In this document: positions 53,321 to 63,619 of the stretch, in pieces
How positions within the stretch are numbered: position 1 is the first letter of the stretch
How the letters are laid out: the number at the start of each line of letters is the position of its first letter
Origin: Trichobilharzia szidati
Lineage: Eukaryota > Platyhelminthes > Trematoda > Strigeidida > Schistosomatidae
DNA: 64,000 bases
NCBI GenBank assembly: GCA_944472155.2
Contig: OX235272.1
Location: 5,750,354-5,814,353, forward strand
Direction of reading: 5' to 3'
Program-made: the position numbers and the translations under genes
Notes under the pieces: generated by a model
Database searches by the model: none
What the model was told of the DNA's origin: nothing
The model's input: the letters and a program-made list of their open reading frames with translations, nothing else

Positions 53321-53853
53321 TTGTGGTAGTATTACCTAGTGGATTTAAAATGTTGACACTAACTGTTCCCTTAGATTTTTGGAAAATTTTGGGTGCCATT
53401 GAAGACTTTCGGGAACACTATACATCTTTTTTGTCTATCGCTTCGGGATGTGGTTCTGTCTCATTCTTATGACTCAGTGCAGTATCATCGTTCCTGGCAT
53501 CCATTACAGATGCTGGCTTTTTCCCTCATCCAAGATTTTTCTCAATTTTCTGGACGTAAAATGGCCTACAGCCTCTTGGATGAGGGCATCAACGGGCTAA
53601 TGCAAAATTTGCAAGCCCAAGTATACGATGGCTTGCTGCATCTCCAATAGGCTTATGGTGATAAGCCGGTGCAAACTTTATGAAACCATAGGTTGCAATT
53701 ATTACACTGCATCTCATCATCCACTGGAAAGTGGCAGTCTAGTCGTACACAGTTATTAGTGAAACTTATGTCGGTATAAGTTGTTTAAATTACACAGAAA
53801 AAATGTATATTTATATATATCTAAACACAGTGATATAAAAACTCCACAAAAAA
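53321..53853. other. Unassigned sequence
   Basis: An ORF at 53393-53650 (plus) ends in a helical-looking stretch (SLLDEGINGLMQNLQAQVYDG) that I do not write further; no family recognised. It could be chance. Confidence 0.3.
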
Positions 53854-54181
53854 TTACAAAAGTGAACAAAAAATAGTACGCCAACTAATTAAACCAGTAA
53901 AAATAAACCAGAAAGCTTCTGGAGCAATTCGCACAACAAAAGCTGGAGTTACTTCACAACGTAAAATATGCCACTCTCCTTTTCGAGGCACGCGTGTTTC
54001 CCCAGTTTTCACATACAGGATATAGTGTATTCCATTGTTGTGAGCTAAACCCTGCATTTCAGTTAATAACGAAGTTGTCAACACACTTTCAGCTAGTGTT
54101 ATCATTGATAAGGTAATCGATTTGGTATCTTTAATAGCAGCAATTTGTTTAAGTCCATCACTTTCACTTTTTCCCTAGTTG
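53854..54181 (-). CDS. Unrecognised ORF, possible host exon
   Basis: Open on the minus strand from 54175 to the stop near 53854. The first Met is at 54105 and the upstream in-frame part (about 24 codons, SDGLKQIAAIKDTKSITLS) follows an AG that could be a splice acceptor. Protein features: helical first half, HYILYVKTG and KGEWHILRCEV in the middle, and a hydrophobic C-terminus (FWFIFTGLISWRTIF). No transposon motif and no family recognised. It is placed divergently from the PIERCE-like gene, about 30 bp away, so a shared bidirectional promoter is possible. Low confidence that it is a gene. Confidence 0.35.
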
Positions 54182-54212
54182 TTATACCATCAAGCCTCTG
54201 CCGCACTTTAAA

Positions 54213-54452
54213 ATGCCACAATCAAATATTGAAGAGAGAAAAGAAGATTATAAGAAGCTGTTAATGTTTAAAACGACTGCCAGTGATTACGGAAAGTATG
54301 CGCCGAATGTTCACACAATGCCTTCGTGTTATTTTCCACTGCAAGGGGATTTCTCACAGGTTTGTTCTAGAGTAAAAACTTTATGTCTTCAGCATCTAGG
54401 GAAGTGTGGTATGTACCGAAATCACTCCTTAAATACTTCTTTGAATAAATGA
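54213..54452 (+). CDS. PIERCE-like ciliary microtubule inner protein (C9orf116/C15orf65 family)
   Basis: The frame ATG 54213 to TGA 54450 reads KTTASDYGKYAPNVHTMP, then CYFPLQGDFSQ. This follows the PIERCE pattern of a 'y+T.. .YG...P..h.MP..ffP....Fs' block followed by a 'G MFRNNTLN' block. Here the second block, GKCGMYRNHSLNTSLNK, is separated by 11 extra codons. Those codons (54360-54392) form a 33-nt segment GT...AG that fits a schistosome micro-intron; splicing would join FSQ to HLGKCG. The predicted product is 68 residues, shorter than vertebrate homologues (about 120-140), so 5' or 3' exons may be missing. PIERCE proteins sit inside ciliary doublet microtubules, consistent with flatworm ciliated cells and sperm. 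An AATAAA overlaps the stop codon. Not a retrocopy if the intron is real. Confidence 0.6.
   Translation: MPQSNIEERKEDYKKLLMFKTTASDYGKYAPNVHTMPSCYFPLQGDFSQVCSRVKTLCLQHLGKCGMYRNHSLNTSLNK
54360..54392 (+). other. Predicted 33-nt intron
   Basis: Starts GTTTGT and ends TTCAG. Its length is a multiple of three without a stop, so the unspliced frame stays open. Removing it restores the spacing between the two conserved blocks of the PIERCE family. Confidence 0.6.
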
Positions 54453-55029
54453 ATCGTGCAATGATGAAACTGCTTTTCCAGGTGTTTCATAAACGTCTCC
54501 ACTTCGCTTTCACTATTCCTGTGCATTAGTGACAAATAGCAATAACTGACAATATGTCGCCATTTGGACACTCGCGATAACAAAAAATACACGTTATTTT
54601 CTTGATTTTTGGTTGAGTAAAATTTTCCATCAAATTTTTTGCTGGCTCCAGCCCAAAAGCTGGTGTAGAATGGCTAAATAATGGTTAAAATGGGAGATTA
54701 GTGGTTAATCACAACATTCTGACTACATGTGACTTGCAGTATGCTTTTTTAAGGTTGTACATCTGCTGCTATTAGCTTTGAGCTTTCCAGTTCTTAGTTA
54801 TCAGGTATGGTTTAATTGTTTTTAAAAGAAAACATTATGATAATAGTAATAATAAATGTTGAATATTTAAATTAAAGAAGAGAAACTAGCATACAAATAG
54901 ACAATTAAGAAAGAATGTCTGAAACGTAAATGAATGTATAGGCGGGTTAGTTAAGGGAGACTGGGTGGGATCAGGGCCTAGTTTGGTGAGACCCACTGAT
55001 AAGGCACTTTGATGATTATGTCTCTTTCG
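54453..55029. other. Unassigned sequence
   Basis: No supported feature; AT-rich. Confidence 0.4.
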
Positions 55030-55690
55030 TCATACGCCTAGCTCATAAGGCCCATAACTTCCTTCTTCACCCCATTCCGGGCCCTTTCAAAGGGACTGGA
55101 GTCACTTTCAAGTAGTAATGGTGTTATGCACCCCAAGTTGTGGTCGTCTATAAGTTCATATAGACTTAGAATAAGATTATATGCGACCGCATTTAACTGC
55201 ATATGTGTGGAGTACATAACCTCATTCACTCCAACCACGTTACCCGAGTAATTCACTTTAGTATCCAGTTTGTCCGCTAGAATGAGACTTTGCATAGGAC
55301 GACTTATCGTCACACAGAAGGTAACTTTTTGTTTGTTTCGCTGACGTACTTAGTCGTACCCTTGTACATTTCTCGAGGTTAGAAGACATTCCATTGACCT
55401 GTGTGTATTCTCTCATAGATTTTATGTCTACGTGCAGTCTGTATGAGTCTGACTAAATTTTGCTGCCCTTCAAATCCTTATGCCATCCGCATAGAGAGAA
55501 GCAGTGCTTTTAAAACTGCAGGTCGTTGGTGAAAATCAAAAACATGAAGGGCCCTTAAATGGAACTTTGCAAGACTTATGAGACCTAGATTTACCAACTT
55601 TGGTTTAGCATTCATCATTTTTTCCCATCTAGACATCCCAGTAACCGTGAAGAAAGCAGGCCACCACTGTCCACCTGGCCTATTGTACTT
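55030..55690 (-). mobile_element. Degenerate non-LTR reverse transcriptase
   Basis: The minus strand shows 'GPFMFLIFTNDL' (motif B end, about 55560) and, in a second frame, STASLYADGIRI (catalytic YADD as YADG, about 55515-55480). It continues 'YTQVNGMSSNLEKCTRVRLS' and the open stretch 55313-55038. The arrangement (RT, then 'GMS.NL.KC') differs from both CR1-like and RTE families here. Clade not assigned. Confidence 0.55.
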
Positions 55691-56955
55691 GCGTTTTTAG
55701 AACCGATAGCCAAAGGCCACCTTACCGGCAGCTACCAGTTTCATTTATCAAGTTCTACCTTCGGCTGTTAGGTCTGAAGGTCCTGCTATTACGTGATATC
55801 TGACCAGTATTACTAAAACCGTCGTACTTTAGTACCTAGTTATTCAGCAGCCTGTTTAGCTTGTGAAAAATGATGGAGAAATAAGCTCTACTAATTTCAA
55901 GAATTTCTTCGATCCCCTATGCTTCAATTCTAATCGCAATTTCTCTCATATGGAACATCGAAGTAGATGGTTGGTTGGCTCACGTGACAAATGGCCCTGA
56001 AACTCCATGTACCGAAGGTTTATAATAGCCTTTAATGGATTATATCAGTAATCTTAGGATTGATTGTGTAACAGCTTTAGCAGAAATTAGCAATCATGTT
56101 AAAGAGATGGTGGTCAAATACTTGGGAGTTCGTTGCATTCTCTATTTTAAATCCCATTGTTTCCCAGACATGATGTGTGATACAGTGTATTTCTGCATGA
56201 TACAATCTACGGTTGGTGGACAGCTGGATATCCTAACTATGCTTAGTGGAGTTTAGGCGTCTCATACATTTCCAAGATTAGATTTAATCGGAAATACATT
56301 CACTCGGATTGATTGTATCTTCTTGGTGAGTAAGCTAGTCAATACACCCAGAGATCCAATACTCTATTATTAAATGTGTTGTAAGGGTATGTGAGTTTTG
56401 AACAAACACTTTAAATTTCAAAGCCAAATTTCACCCTGAGATTGAGTGTGTTTTATCTGTGTATTTCTAGATAATTTTGTGTCTTTGATCATAGAACTTC
56501 CGGTAACAGAGTAGAGTTTTATTTTTATCTGAATTTTACATGCTGGCGTCTAATCTTTGACGACGATAAGTAGTTTTTCTAAGTCTAAAAGATACTTTAG
56601 CACAGAAAATGCGATCTAGTGGAACCCGAACGGGGAGCGACAAGTTAAGTATTTAAGGGTGACTTGTAGGCGTTGCTCGCAATCATATCAGATTACTCAC
56701 ACAAATTTCCAACTTCGTTCGTATAATTCCACTATTTCTCATCTCTTGATTTGATTGGTAGTAGTACATTCAATATTTCTGGTATAAGTGGTGAGCCATT
56801 CCCATTGCACATGTTGGGTGTAGATTGTATGAAGAAAGATTCAGTAATCAACCTCTATCTCTCTCCACTTACCTATATTACTTCTTAAGATTTTAGCCCT
56901 CTCCCATCACCCTGCTGCGTGGTTGTGTTAATATATGCAGTGTAATTGCTGAGCT
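55691..56955. other. Unassigned sequence
   Basis: Only a 60-bp RTE-like scrap near 56600-56660 ('agtggaacccgaacggggag') is recognised. The ORF at 56035-56256 has no identifiable motif. Confidence 0.35.
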
Positions 56956-57241
56956 TGTTGCTGCTGATTTTTGATTAAACTGGCGTACACGTATATCTTA
57001 GTATTTCCTCGCGTTTATGATTGTGCCCTAACGTTGCGATTACTCGACATCCGCAACGTAATTCAAAAGGCACTTGCGAAGGAATACGATAGTGTATTGT
57101 TGCAGCAATCAACAATTCAAAAATCGAGCGAGTGCAAAAGTATCAATTGTTAACTTGCAAGATTTAGAGTAATAACAAATCAAAGTACAATTACACAATG
57201 AAAGTATAGTACGATGATGATTAATAAAATGGGTCACTACA
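56956..57241 (-). repeat. 3' LTR
   Basis: 286 bp; identical to 58428-58713. The LTR contains a 60-codon open stretch on the plus strand with no recognisable motif. Confidence 0.92.
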
Positions 57242-57583
57242 ATAGCCCCTCCGTAGAATGCAGGTAAATGAAGTTTACCTGTATTCGGAATGATATTGTT
57301 AATTACAAGGACAAAAAAAATATGAAAACCGTATTGAGGCTTTTAAGTTTTTGAGGTTTGATAATATAACTGTATATATGCAAAAATGTTAACAACTTCG
57401 AAACGAACCAAAATGTTTAGAAAGTTGTGCAACATGTAACAATAAAAGCAGAAAAATTATTATTAGAATAATAATGAAGTTGTTGTTGTAAAGAGTTACA
57501 GAATAGATTTATATCTTAACATACAATTAATAGTACCGTAATAAGGAAGTATGGAAATGACTTGGGTAAACATTCAGTTACCT

Positions 57584-58330
57584 CTATTTCCATGAAAGCT
57601 GGTTGTACAAGTGGAATTGTACAAGAAGAGATGGCTGTGCCAGCGAAGAGTGCAGCAGTAGCTGCTGCTGATACGGTTGAAAGTGAACGTCCGTCAGCAT
57701 GTTGTTGTTGTTGCTGGCTGTTGTTACTCGGCGTTGAGGAGTAACTTGAATTGATGTTTGCTGAGGTTGGAGAGTAGAAGTTGGTTGACTGATAGCCATT
57801 TCAACAAGAGCAGTTGGCACAAGCTGTGGTAAACCAGTGGTTTGAATCAATTGACCGTTAGGAACAACAGTCATGACTTTTAATGGAGCTCCTGGTGCCA
57901 GAGTGATAAACTGGGGAGTAGCATAGGAGCGTGCAGTTACAGTACAAGGTTGACCACTGACAGAGACGTCAGTTGCCATCATTGTTGCTTGTTGCTGATG
58001 TTGTTGGATATAAGTTGGCTGTTGAGCTGGTTGTAACTGATGAGCTTGTGCTTGAATCTGTTGTTGTTGTTGTTGAGGTGATTGGGTAAACTGTTGTAAT
58101 TGAACAGTTGTAGGACCGGCTTGAGTAAATGGAGTTGCAGACCATTGTTTGCACACCTGTAGACAATGCTGAAGCTTGAGTACAGAGAACTGGAATTGAG
58201 GTGTTGCATAACAGCCAGCTGCTACAGCTGCTTGAGTATCAGGGTGAACTGGGATAGCAGTCGCTGTGCCGCCAGGTCCGGAGATAATTTTATCAGAAAT
58301 ATCAGTAATTATACATCCATATGTTATGAA
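57584..58330 (-). pseudogene. Glutamine-rich, transcription-factor-like cargo in LTR element
   Basis: The minus-strand frame runs from about 58330 (IITDISDKIISGPGGTATAIPV) to the stop near 57584, about 250 codons without a stop. It includes QQFTQSPQQQQQQIQAQAHQ (about 58100-58045), PTYIQQHQQQATMMATDVSV, and a hydrophobic/Q/T/V-rich region (ITLAPGAPLKVMTVVPNGQL, LVPTALVEMA). This composition is like activation domains of Q-rich nuclear factors, and unlike any retroelement protein. No DNA-binding domain is visible. Indels are suspected near 58170 because a neighbouring frame resembles the same kind of protein. Probably a captured host cDNA segment, in the same orientation as the element. Source gene not identified. 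Confidence 0.6.
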
Positions 58331-58411
58331 GATATAAAAGTTAATGCGATGGCAAAGATGATTTATTCCACTGTGTATACTTCGAAATGATGTAGTCCAT
58401 CAATCAGCTAT

Positions 58412-58424
58412 GTCGGGCTCGCCA
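58412..58424 (-). promoter_or_regulatory. Primer-binding site
   Basis: TGGCGAGCCCGAC on the minus strand, 3 nt inside the 5' LTR. It complements a tRNA 3' end GTCGGGCTCGCCA and differs by one base from the site in the Gypsy element at 48059-48071. Confidence 0.7.
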
Positions 58425-58427
58425 ATT

Positions 58428-58713
58428 TGTTGCTGCTGATTTTTGATTAAACTGGCGTACACGTATATCTTAGTATTTCCTCGCGTTTATGATTGTGCCC
58501 TAACGTTGCGATTACTCGACATCCGCAACGTAATTCAAAAGGCACTTGCGAAGGAATACGATAGTGTATTGTTGCAGCAATCAACAATTCAAAAATCGAG
58601 CGAGTGCAAAAGTATCAATTGTTAACTTGCAAGATTTAGAGTAATAACAAATCAAAGTACAATTACACAATGAAAGTATAGTACGATGATGATTAATAAA
58701 ATGGGTCACTACA
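58428..58713 (-). repeat. 5' LTR
   Basis: 286 bp; identical to 56956-57241. Confidence 0.92.
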
Positions 58714-58714
58714 A

Positions 58715-58960
58715 GCTCTTTTCTCAATTACCCTAGCTAAATTCTTATGTTCTGGCAATCTGACTACCCCAGATCTACCAGTTTGTTCTAGGTTTTTGAC
58801 AGTCATTGAAAAGTATTTTGTAAATTATATTATTTTGATTAATTGCTTCAGTAGGGTCCTTTAATCTACAGAGATTGTCTCTGAGTGGGTTTGTAGGTTT
58901 AAATGACACTCCAATTCCTGCTTTATTAAGAATCCGATTAAATAATGCTAGATTGTATGA
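58715..58960 (-). mobile_element. Penelope-like element, GIY-YIG fragment
   Basis: Minus strand: LNRILNKAGIGVSFKPTNPL, then NNIIYKILFNDCQK and, after a frameshift, LPEHKNLARVI. This is the linker and start of the endonuclease of another PLE subfamily; similar sequence is at 63625-63990. The LTR element inserted at its 3' side. Confidence 0.7.
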
Positions 58961-59084
58961 GAAGTAAATGAAATAAGTTTTAATGAAGAAGTGATAAGAT
59001 TAAGGGATGATAGGATAGGAATTGAAAATATAAGTAAGGATTGGTGGTGATGCTATCAGGTGTTAATTGGTCAAGGGAGGGATA

Positions 59085-59560
59085 TTAGCTGTACGAACTT
59101 CTTTTGAATGCGCAGTTTAAGCCCAGTATGATTGGAGTGTCATTCACCTCAGCTATGTGCAATAGACGAATGTAGAGTGCAATGGGAAGATTCGCTGGGA
59201 TGCGATGAATCACTTTGAATGCTTTCGTTTCCTCCACTAAATGACCCCTATCAACCACATGTGACAGAATGGAACTCCAGATGGTTTTCGTCTGTTCTTG
59301 ACGAAACCACGATGGGAGATATTCAGTAATACGTTGGCTAAGCTGCCTAGTAGTAATGTGCCCAACAGATCTATCACCACAGGTGCAGTTGAATTGATAA
59401 ATGCACATAGATGTGACAAAACTATCTGGCTTATCCTTCGTTTGCGTTCCAATCATTTGTCGGCTACAGAATGACAAACATAGATACGCTGCGTGAAACG
59501 TTCTCCGTATACTCTTAAAAGTCTCTGGAGGAAAATCCCACTTTGTGGTTAGAGCTGACT
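59085..59560 (-). mobile_element. Penelope-like element, GIY-YIG domain
   Basis: The open frame 59477-59085 encodes SMCIYQFNCTCGDRSVGH (GIY-YIG first strands, with SVGH where YIGR is expected), R..EYLPSWF, HVVDRGHLVEETKAFKVIHR and LHIAEVNDTPIILGLNCAFKR. It is the whole endonuclease half without the RT. The upstream part to 59560 is frameshifted. Endonuclease motif residues are altered, so inactive. Confidence 0.75.
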
Positions 59561-60005
59561 GCTAGTCAAATTGGTAGACCGTAATGTACGTCAATGTTTA
59601 CGTCCCTAATATTGGTCGTGAGAAAAATAAGAACAAAGACTGATTCAACAACCAACCACAGCAGACTTTGCGTAGGCGGATAAAGTCAGTATGTAGATAA
59701 TCTGACATTCAAGAAACAGTCACAAAGAGATGAAAGATTAACATTCAGTGAGAAATAACCAATCAGAAGACTGTATTTTTCTGTTAACAATAATCTATAA
59801 TAATGTACATGAAAATCTATGAATATCTGTTGATTTCCGCAATAAACGATCTGTTACCTGGCCCTTGCCTTCTGTTGTTACAACTTGACAAGTCACCATT
59901 AAATTGTAACTTAATAAATAGAGATTTTTTACTCTCAGTCCATATTCTCAGGTTTTCTCCCCAACGTTTTCGTATGTTTCTTTAAGAAACCAATCGGATA
60001 ACCTA
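59561..60005. other. Unassigned AT-rich sequence
   Basis: No supported feature. Confidence 0.4.
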
Positions 60006-60009
60006 TCTC

Positions 60010-60232
60010 TTCTTTTCATTTCTTCCCTTTAGAGTAGAATGTAAGCGTTCAAGCATTAGTGTCATCTTGTTAGTGGATTGCGGCTGCCAGCCTTACATCC
60101 AACCCTCCCTCTTTTTCAGGCTTACTACCGGCTGGCAAACTAAGAGAGATTTAGGAATGTGCTGATCGGGAACCGAACCCGGACGTCTCGCATAGCTGGC
60201 GAACATTCTACCCACGAACTACTGACGTGAAA
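60010..60232 (-). mobile_element. tRNA-SINE with RTE-like 3' tail (diverged)
   Basis: Head at 60232-60165 (B-box region 'gggaaccgaacccgg' on the plus strand), body with 'ccaaccctccctctttttcagg', end near 60015. Clear family member but diverged. Confidence 0.6.
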
Positions 60233-60424
60233 AAGTTCAAGTGTTTGGCGATATTACGTGAATAATGTTGATTATAATAGTAACTGTTAATTGATCAAGA
60301 TATTGCGATATTATACTTGGAAAATGATTGCTGGCACTTTCTGGCTTTGATCAGACACTTATGAAAAGTGTGCAAAATTTCGTTCATAATATTATGGTCT
60401 GATAACAAATAATATTGTGTACCA

Positions 60425-60625
60425 TACCCTCGAGTGGAACCCGTACGGGACACGGCGAGTGGAGAGTAGGAGGGTGACTCAGAGGAGATCGTGCGAACAA
60501 GAGATGAGAGATTATGGGCAATCATGGGGGCTAGTTATAGAGGACCATAGAGAACAGGACGTGATAGAGATGTATTGGTGAAGCCCTATGTTCCACACTG
60601 AACCCAAGGGAATAATAATAACAGA
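60425..60625 (+). mobile_element. RTE-clade LINE 3' end
   Basis: Contains the EWNP/RV..TWRR region words ('cgagtggaacccgtacggga') and the 3' tail 'gaagccctatgttccacact' with AAT tail. Confidence 0.7.
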
Positions 60626-60959
60626 AAGTTTGTAAAATGATGGCAACCTTTTGGGAATTTGTGGTTCTCAAATTAAAATCAACGTGGGTAAAAGAAATAC
60701 AGAGTATTCACACAAACAATGAACAGATAATGTTTGTAAAGTAGGTTTATAAAAATGTGAAAGACGAATAAAAAGGAACAGTGATAACCTATGGCGGCCA
60801 CTTTGAAGTAATGATTGGAGTTACATATCGCAGAGAGCCACTGAGTTGCCCTTGCTGAAACGAATGTTAAGTGATACAATACGATGCGTAATAATGAATT
60901 TAGGCTTAGAGTATTAGGTGAGAGAGGGGAAGTAAGGCAGTCTATGGGGTCGTAAATTT

Positions 60960-61375
60960 GCATCGGTTGAAACAGCTGGGACCCATGTTATGCATGACAA
61001 GTCATCATTGTCTACATCGAGGATGGAAGGTTAGCTGTTATAGGATATGGATGAAAGAGAGTTAGGGTTGGTCAAATCAAAACGTTGCATAAATCCACAA
61101 GGTCTTTCAGTGTTGCTGTGTGGCATATAAGGAGGCGTACACAGCCTGATTGAGTTCTGGAGGCGCTAAAAATAATGGATTGCAATTATTGGTGACATGG
61201 CTAAAAATCTTCCTCAATAGTGCAGATGCATTCACTGTATATGAACTTCTAGTCCTATTCGATTCTGACTATTCGGTATTTAGTTATTCTTTCTACTGTG
61301 TGATGACTTGAACTGCTGTACTTTTGGGCAAGTTCTACACTGAAAATTCATTCAGTCAGTCAAAAGACCAAATAT
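60960..61375 (+). mobile_element. Second RTE-like LINE family, C-terminus and 3' UTR (diverged)
   Basis: 61165-61235 reads NNGLQLLVTWLKIFLNSADAF, equivalent to the end of the LINE at 17415-17470, and the following 3' UTR matches 35580-35790 in diverged form ('tactttt..gcaagttctacactgaa'). Confidence 0.5.
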
Positions 61376-61499
61376 GCGTATCAAAGAATAAATAACTATA
61401 TAAATAATCAGAGAAGAGAGTAGGAGAGTTCAAAAGCTAAGAAGAAGAAGTTGTATGACTGTGGAGTATTGTATCCTCTATTGATTTAATAGTTTGTAG

Positions 61500-61665
61500 T
61501 GCACCTGCAGCACTGGGTAATGCGGTTTTGAATCTCAGAAGGGACATTAGTTCCTTTAAGGTTGCAGATACGACTTGCTGACGGACTGGTGATTGGCAAC
61601 TAGCACGAAAACTAGGTGTAGCCAAGGTTTCCTACCGATTGCCTCCAACTATCTAATATCAGCAA
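61500..61665 (+). mobile_element. tRNA-SINE (fourth family), plus-strand copy
   Basis: B-box-like 'ggttttgaatctc' at about 61524, then the same body as 30388-30609 in opposite orientation, ending 'gattgcctccaactatctaa'. Confidence 0.65.
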
Positions 61666-61868
61666 TTCATATACTCTAATTATTGATCATAAAGGTGAAG
61701 GCCATTAATAGCACATAATTAAGTAGGACAATGGACAGAAGTAGAATTTTTTGTGAAGCTTATTAGTATGTACATAGAAATCACTGGAGGAATATTCAAG
61801 AATTAGCAGCAAATGTTGCAAATTTATAACAGGTGTAAAATCAACGAAACATTTATGCAAGATGTTGT

Positions 61869-62205
61869 TTTTGTAGGGATATTTTTTGATTGGTTGGAGG
61901 ATTTCATCATCAGCTGATATCAGTTAGAGAACCATCAGAAGAACAGCAGGTGGTAATGGACAGCTGCTTCGTCCTAGTTTGGGACTTTTCAGTATTATGC
62001 ATCCTTCGAACCCAGGTCCTTATGGTTACAAGGCGAGCTCGTAGACCGTTAAGCCGCTGGGACCCGATCTAGTTGCCCATGAATTCTAACTTCTACCAAT
62101 TCACGACACAGCGCAACCTCTAGCCAATGTCTTTGGCGAGTATTTGTCTTCACACCCAACCTGCCACACTCTACTGGTCACGACTTCCCACTAGAACGCA
62201 GTAAC
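61869..62205 (-). mobile_element. Hammerhead SINE, single arm with tRNA and long 5' spacer
   Basis: Minus-strand order: 5' spacer (62205-62075, with 'ctggtcacgacttcccact' on the plus strand, as at 34845 and 24880), tRNA-like segment (about 62070-62000), hammerhead (about 61997-61952) and tail to 61870. Core CTGAAAAG and GAAG replace CTGANGAG and GAAAC; inactive. Confidence 0.75.
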
Positions 62206-62281
62206 TACGTACTACAGATAGGCACCTACCTACCTGAGTAGGGCAAGTCGCCAGTGAGCACCTCATTGATATTCAAGGATT

Positions 62282-62425
62282 GGTTTTGCAGGGATTTTTT
62301 TGATTGGTTACAGGATTTCATCATGAGTTGACATCAGTTAGAGAACCACTGGAAAACCTACATGGAGTACTGGACAGCCATTTCGTCCTAGTTTGGGACT
62401 CTTCATCGGCACGCACTCTACCTGA
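62282..62425 (-). mobile_element. Hammerhead SINE 3' part
   Basis: Only hammerhead (62367-62412) and tail (62282-62366) remain; GAAA and GTC^CAGTAC are intact but the core is CGATGAAGAG, with U4 changed, and stem I lost on the 5' side. Confidence 0.65.
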
Positions 62426-62429
62426 GTAC

Positions 62430-62769
62430 TAAATTTATCTACAGAGCGATTTTGACAAACTTGCAAATGTTACATAACGTCAGTTGACAGAAGGCTCCTA
62501 ACAGAATAAACGGTGCTAAGAAATTATACTTGTATATTGTATACTCAGAAGGTTCAAGTTTGAACAAAAATAAATGTTTGCATAAAATGGTAAAGAAGTT
62601 ACGTAATAAAGACAAGAGGTAAATAAGATGGTGAGTAACTAATAAACTGAGCAACAATTTGGTGATTACAACTCAAATCATAGAAACAAGAGACAAGCAG
62701 AGTTGCAATATATCAAAAAGGGAGGGAGAGATTAAAGCCAAAGATTGCGTAATCAAATGAAGGGGAAAG
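62430..62769. other. Unassigned AT-rich sequence
   Basis: Probably the 3' UTR of the PLE fragment to its right (minus strand); no independent feature seen. Confidence 0.35.
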
Positions 62770-63540
62770 AGAGAGATTAAAGACATCTGGTTACCATGCC
62801 AACGAAAGGCTGATAACTGCTTCTTACTGAACATATAAATAGGGTTTCAGGCGTTTGCTTGCAATACATGCTACCATGGAAACATATAAATTTGTATACA
62901 GAGTTAGTGTTAACACAGGAAGGGTATGTGTAGACTTTTGATTGCACCAAAGAGCATGTCGGATGACGAACAGGAACAGGCTTAGTTGCAGGAAAGGTTC
63001 TGTTTAGCGATATATTCAATCTTCTGCTGACTATTGCTGTAATATCATAAATTTTTGAAATCGAATTGAATGAAGATAAGTTTTTCTCCACTGTGATTTG
63101 TTTGGCATATGAGTCTTCAAATCTTCCGTACGTGTTAGCGAATCTCTAAGGGTAATCGTTGTTTTTTAACATCTTTACGAGAATCAGAAATTCCTCCTCT
63201 AATTTGTCTATAGAGCATATTCTCCTGACTTTATCGAACAGAGTTTTGACTAGTGCTCGTCTGTAGCTATTTGGACTAAAACTGTCAAATGTAAGCATCG
63301 CCTATTCGATGTAGACTTTCGGTAAAGTGATCACTGGAGACTGCCGTCTTCCAGGCGTTGAATGGCAATGTCAAGGAGATGAGATTTTCCATCAGTATAG
63401 ATAAAGACAAAAGGAATGGTATGAAATTAAGTTGCTTACACGAAATATAATCAGGATAAAATATATTTATCAACATAGAGTGATATTGGCAGCAGTTTCT
63501 CTCTGAATACACAAGCCCGGTCTTAAGCATTTTATACCTG
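62770..63540 (-). mobile_element. Penelope-like element, RT end to GIY-YIG start
   Basis: Minus strand, with frameshifts: FIYTDGKSHLLDIAIQRLEDG and SLYRKST (about 63400-63320), a 'RALVKTLFDKVR'-type block near 63230, and the open stretch 63091-62777 (ISLNRTFPATKPVPV, TNSVYKFICFHGSMYCKQT). It parallels residues about 200-380 of the 31-33 kb ORF. Confidence 0.7.
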
Positions 63541-63619
63541 AAAGTGGTTGGAACTTACATCAACTCTGATTACCTTAAATTATTTAAAAAATCAATTCAG
63601 TAATCACTATCTATCAAGT

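Larger units (their letters stand above)
56956..58713 (-). mobile_element. Non-autonomous LTR retrotransposon with host-like cargo
   Basis: Two 286-bp direct repeats (56956-57241 and 58428-58713) are identical by eye, start and end TG...CA, and are bounded by the 4-bp target duplication agct (56952-56955 and 58714-58717). On the minus strand the 5' LTR is followed after 3 nt by a primer-binding site (58424-58412). The 3' LTR is preceded by a purine-rich tract (about 57255-57242, GGAGGGGC). The 1.2-kb interior has no gag, protease, RT or integrase; instead it has a glutamine-rich frame. Mobilisation must come from another element in trans. Confidence 0.9.

Noticed and set aside
56971..57153. 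Two identical 60-codon ORFs (56971-57153 and 58443-58625)
   Set aside because: They lie inside identical LTRs on the strand opposite to the element; duplication explains the identity, not coding constraint.
57979..58209. Additional overlapping minus-strand frames in the Q-rich region
   Set aside because: CAG/CAA-type repeats give open shadow frames; only the Q-rich frame was kept, with a note on possible indels.
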